Positions 63,620-64,000 of a DNA stretch of 64,000 nt are shown piece by piece. The notes under the pieces are model-generated. The model was given only the letters and a program-made list of their open reading frames with translations, was not told where the DNA came from and made no database searches. Within the stretch, counting starts at the first letter, position 1; each line of letters opens with the position of its first letter. The stretch comes from G965220205 sp965220205 (GTDB lineage: Bacteria; Chloroflexota; Dehalococcoidia; Lucifugimonadales; Australimonadaceae): assembly GCA_965220205.1 (NCBI GenBank), contig OZ244812.1, positions 930,001 to 994,000 on the forward strand, in the 5' to 3' direction. Both the position numbers and the translations under genes were made by a program.

Positions 63620-64000
63620 ATGCCGGTAGATGGCAAGGTAGTACTGATTACGGGCGGAGCGCGCGGGATGGGCCGCGAGATGGTCCGCGCGTTCCTGAAA
63701 GAGGGCGCGAAGGTCATCGCGACGGACATCTCGTGGATTCCCACGGGCGTGTCCAACGACGACTACGACTTCCGCGCGGAGATCAAGGACAACCCCAACG
63801 CGCTGACCGCGGTGATGGACATCACGTTGCAGTCCCATATCAACGAGGTCTACGAAGACGCGATGGAGAAGTTCGGGACGGTCGACGTTGTGATCAACAA
63901 CGGCGGCACGCGCCAGCGGGACCTGTACCTCAGGACGATGGGCAGCGTGGAGATCCTCGACACGGACATCAGCGAATGGCAGCAGATGTTCAACACCCAT
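63620..64000 (+). CDS. short-chain dehydrogenase/reductase (partial)
   Basis: The first 127 codons of an SDR that runs off the window's right edge. It shows the NAD(P) motif VLITGGARGMGREMV, then DVVINNGGTRQRD, the usual NNAG-like segment. Catalytic Ser-Tyr-Lys lie beyond the window. AGGAGG precedes the ATG by about 10 nt, and a TATACT box lies about 50 bp upstream. It is separate from the SDR at 49807 in sequence. Confidence 0.9.
   Translation, partial: MPVDGKVVLITGGARGMGREMVRAFLKEGAKVIATDISWIPTGVSNDDYDFRAEIKDNPNALTAVMDITLQSHINEVYEDAMEKFGTVDVVINNGGTRQRDLYLRTMGSVEILDTDISEWQQMFNTH

Overview
The window is high-GC bacterial DNA of about two-thirds GC, coded densely on both strands. No rRNA or phylogenetic marker search was possible. 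The mix of genes points to Chloroflexota, perhaps a SAR202/Dehalococcoidia-like lineage: an F420/LLM-type oxidoreductase, five amidohydrolase-superfamily genes, Rieske oxygenases, a DUF1800/DUF1501 pair, a DUF5679 zinc ribbon, a long transaldolase and RNase J. This placement is inference. Intergenic gaps are filled with dispersed repeats.

Layout. 1-771 is a repeat element. 772-9543 holds an amidohydrolase, a bicupin, an OsmC-family gene whose catalytic Cys codon is an in-frame UGA followed by a SECIS-like hairpin (a candidate selenoprotein), a 1412-residue PKD/Big/TolB-propeller lipoprotein with an HtrA-like protease nested in the propeller, and a split ThDP decarboxylase. 9670-22373 is mostly core metabolism: cyclophilin, glnA, nitroreductase, LLM oxidoreductase, an MFS/amidohydrolase pair, rpiB-tal-glmS, an epimerase, lgt and a DUF5679 gene. 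23051-36459 is an information-processing block: tRNA-Gln, gltX, uvrB, an Fe-S assembly pair (DUF59 and Mrp/NBP35), ftsK, rnj, udg4, acpP and nusB. 36805-43673 has a dUTPase/dCTP deaminase-family gene, a DAO oxidase, an amidase and an ECF sigma/anti-sigma/YceI group. 43727-64000 is a catabolic and accessory region: two Rieske oxygenases, two LigB-type extradiol dioxygenases (one broken by an amber codon), cupins, amidohydrolases, SDRs, a DapA-like aldolase, a PanB-like enzyme, a TSUP exporter and the DUF1800/DUF1501 secreted pair.

How the genes fit together. The right-hand third looks like a toolkit for oxidising and opening aromatic or ring-containing organic matter: Rieske hydroxylation, LigB-type ring cleavage, then amidohydrolase, aldolase and SDR steps. 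The central block is housekeeping.

Non-coding signals stand out. Two full-length elements bounded by inverted repeats (79-677 and 30139-30299) and one truncated relative (near 50632-50772) look like MITEs. A second family (about 240-576, 22600-22935, 32860-33335 and 61434-61680) carries 10-bp-phased decamers, homogenised within each copy but different between copies, next to a CTCGTAAA/TACGAGT hairpin. Six GC-rich hairpin units lie in tandem at 54501-54780. Several genes without a Shine-Dalgarno have a -10 box 6-7 nt before the start codon, suggesting leaderless mRNAs. A dyad resembling IscR/Rrf2 sites overlaps the promoter of the Fe-S assembly gene. The strongest candidate for new biology is the OsmC-like selenoprotein.
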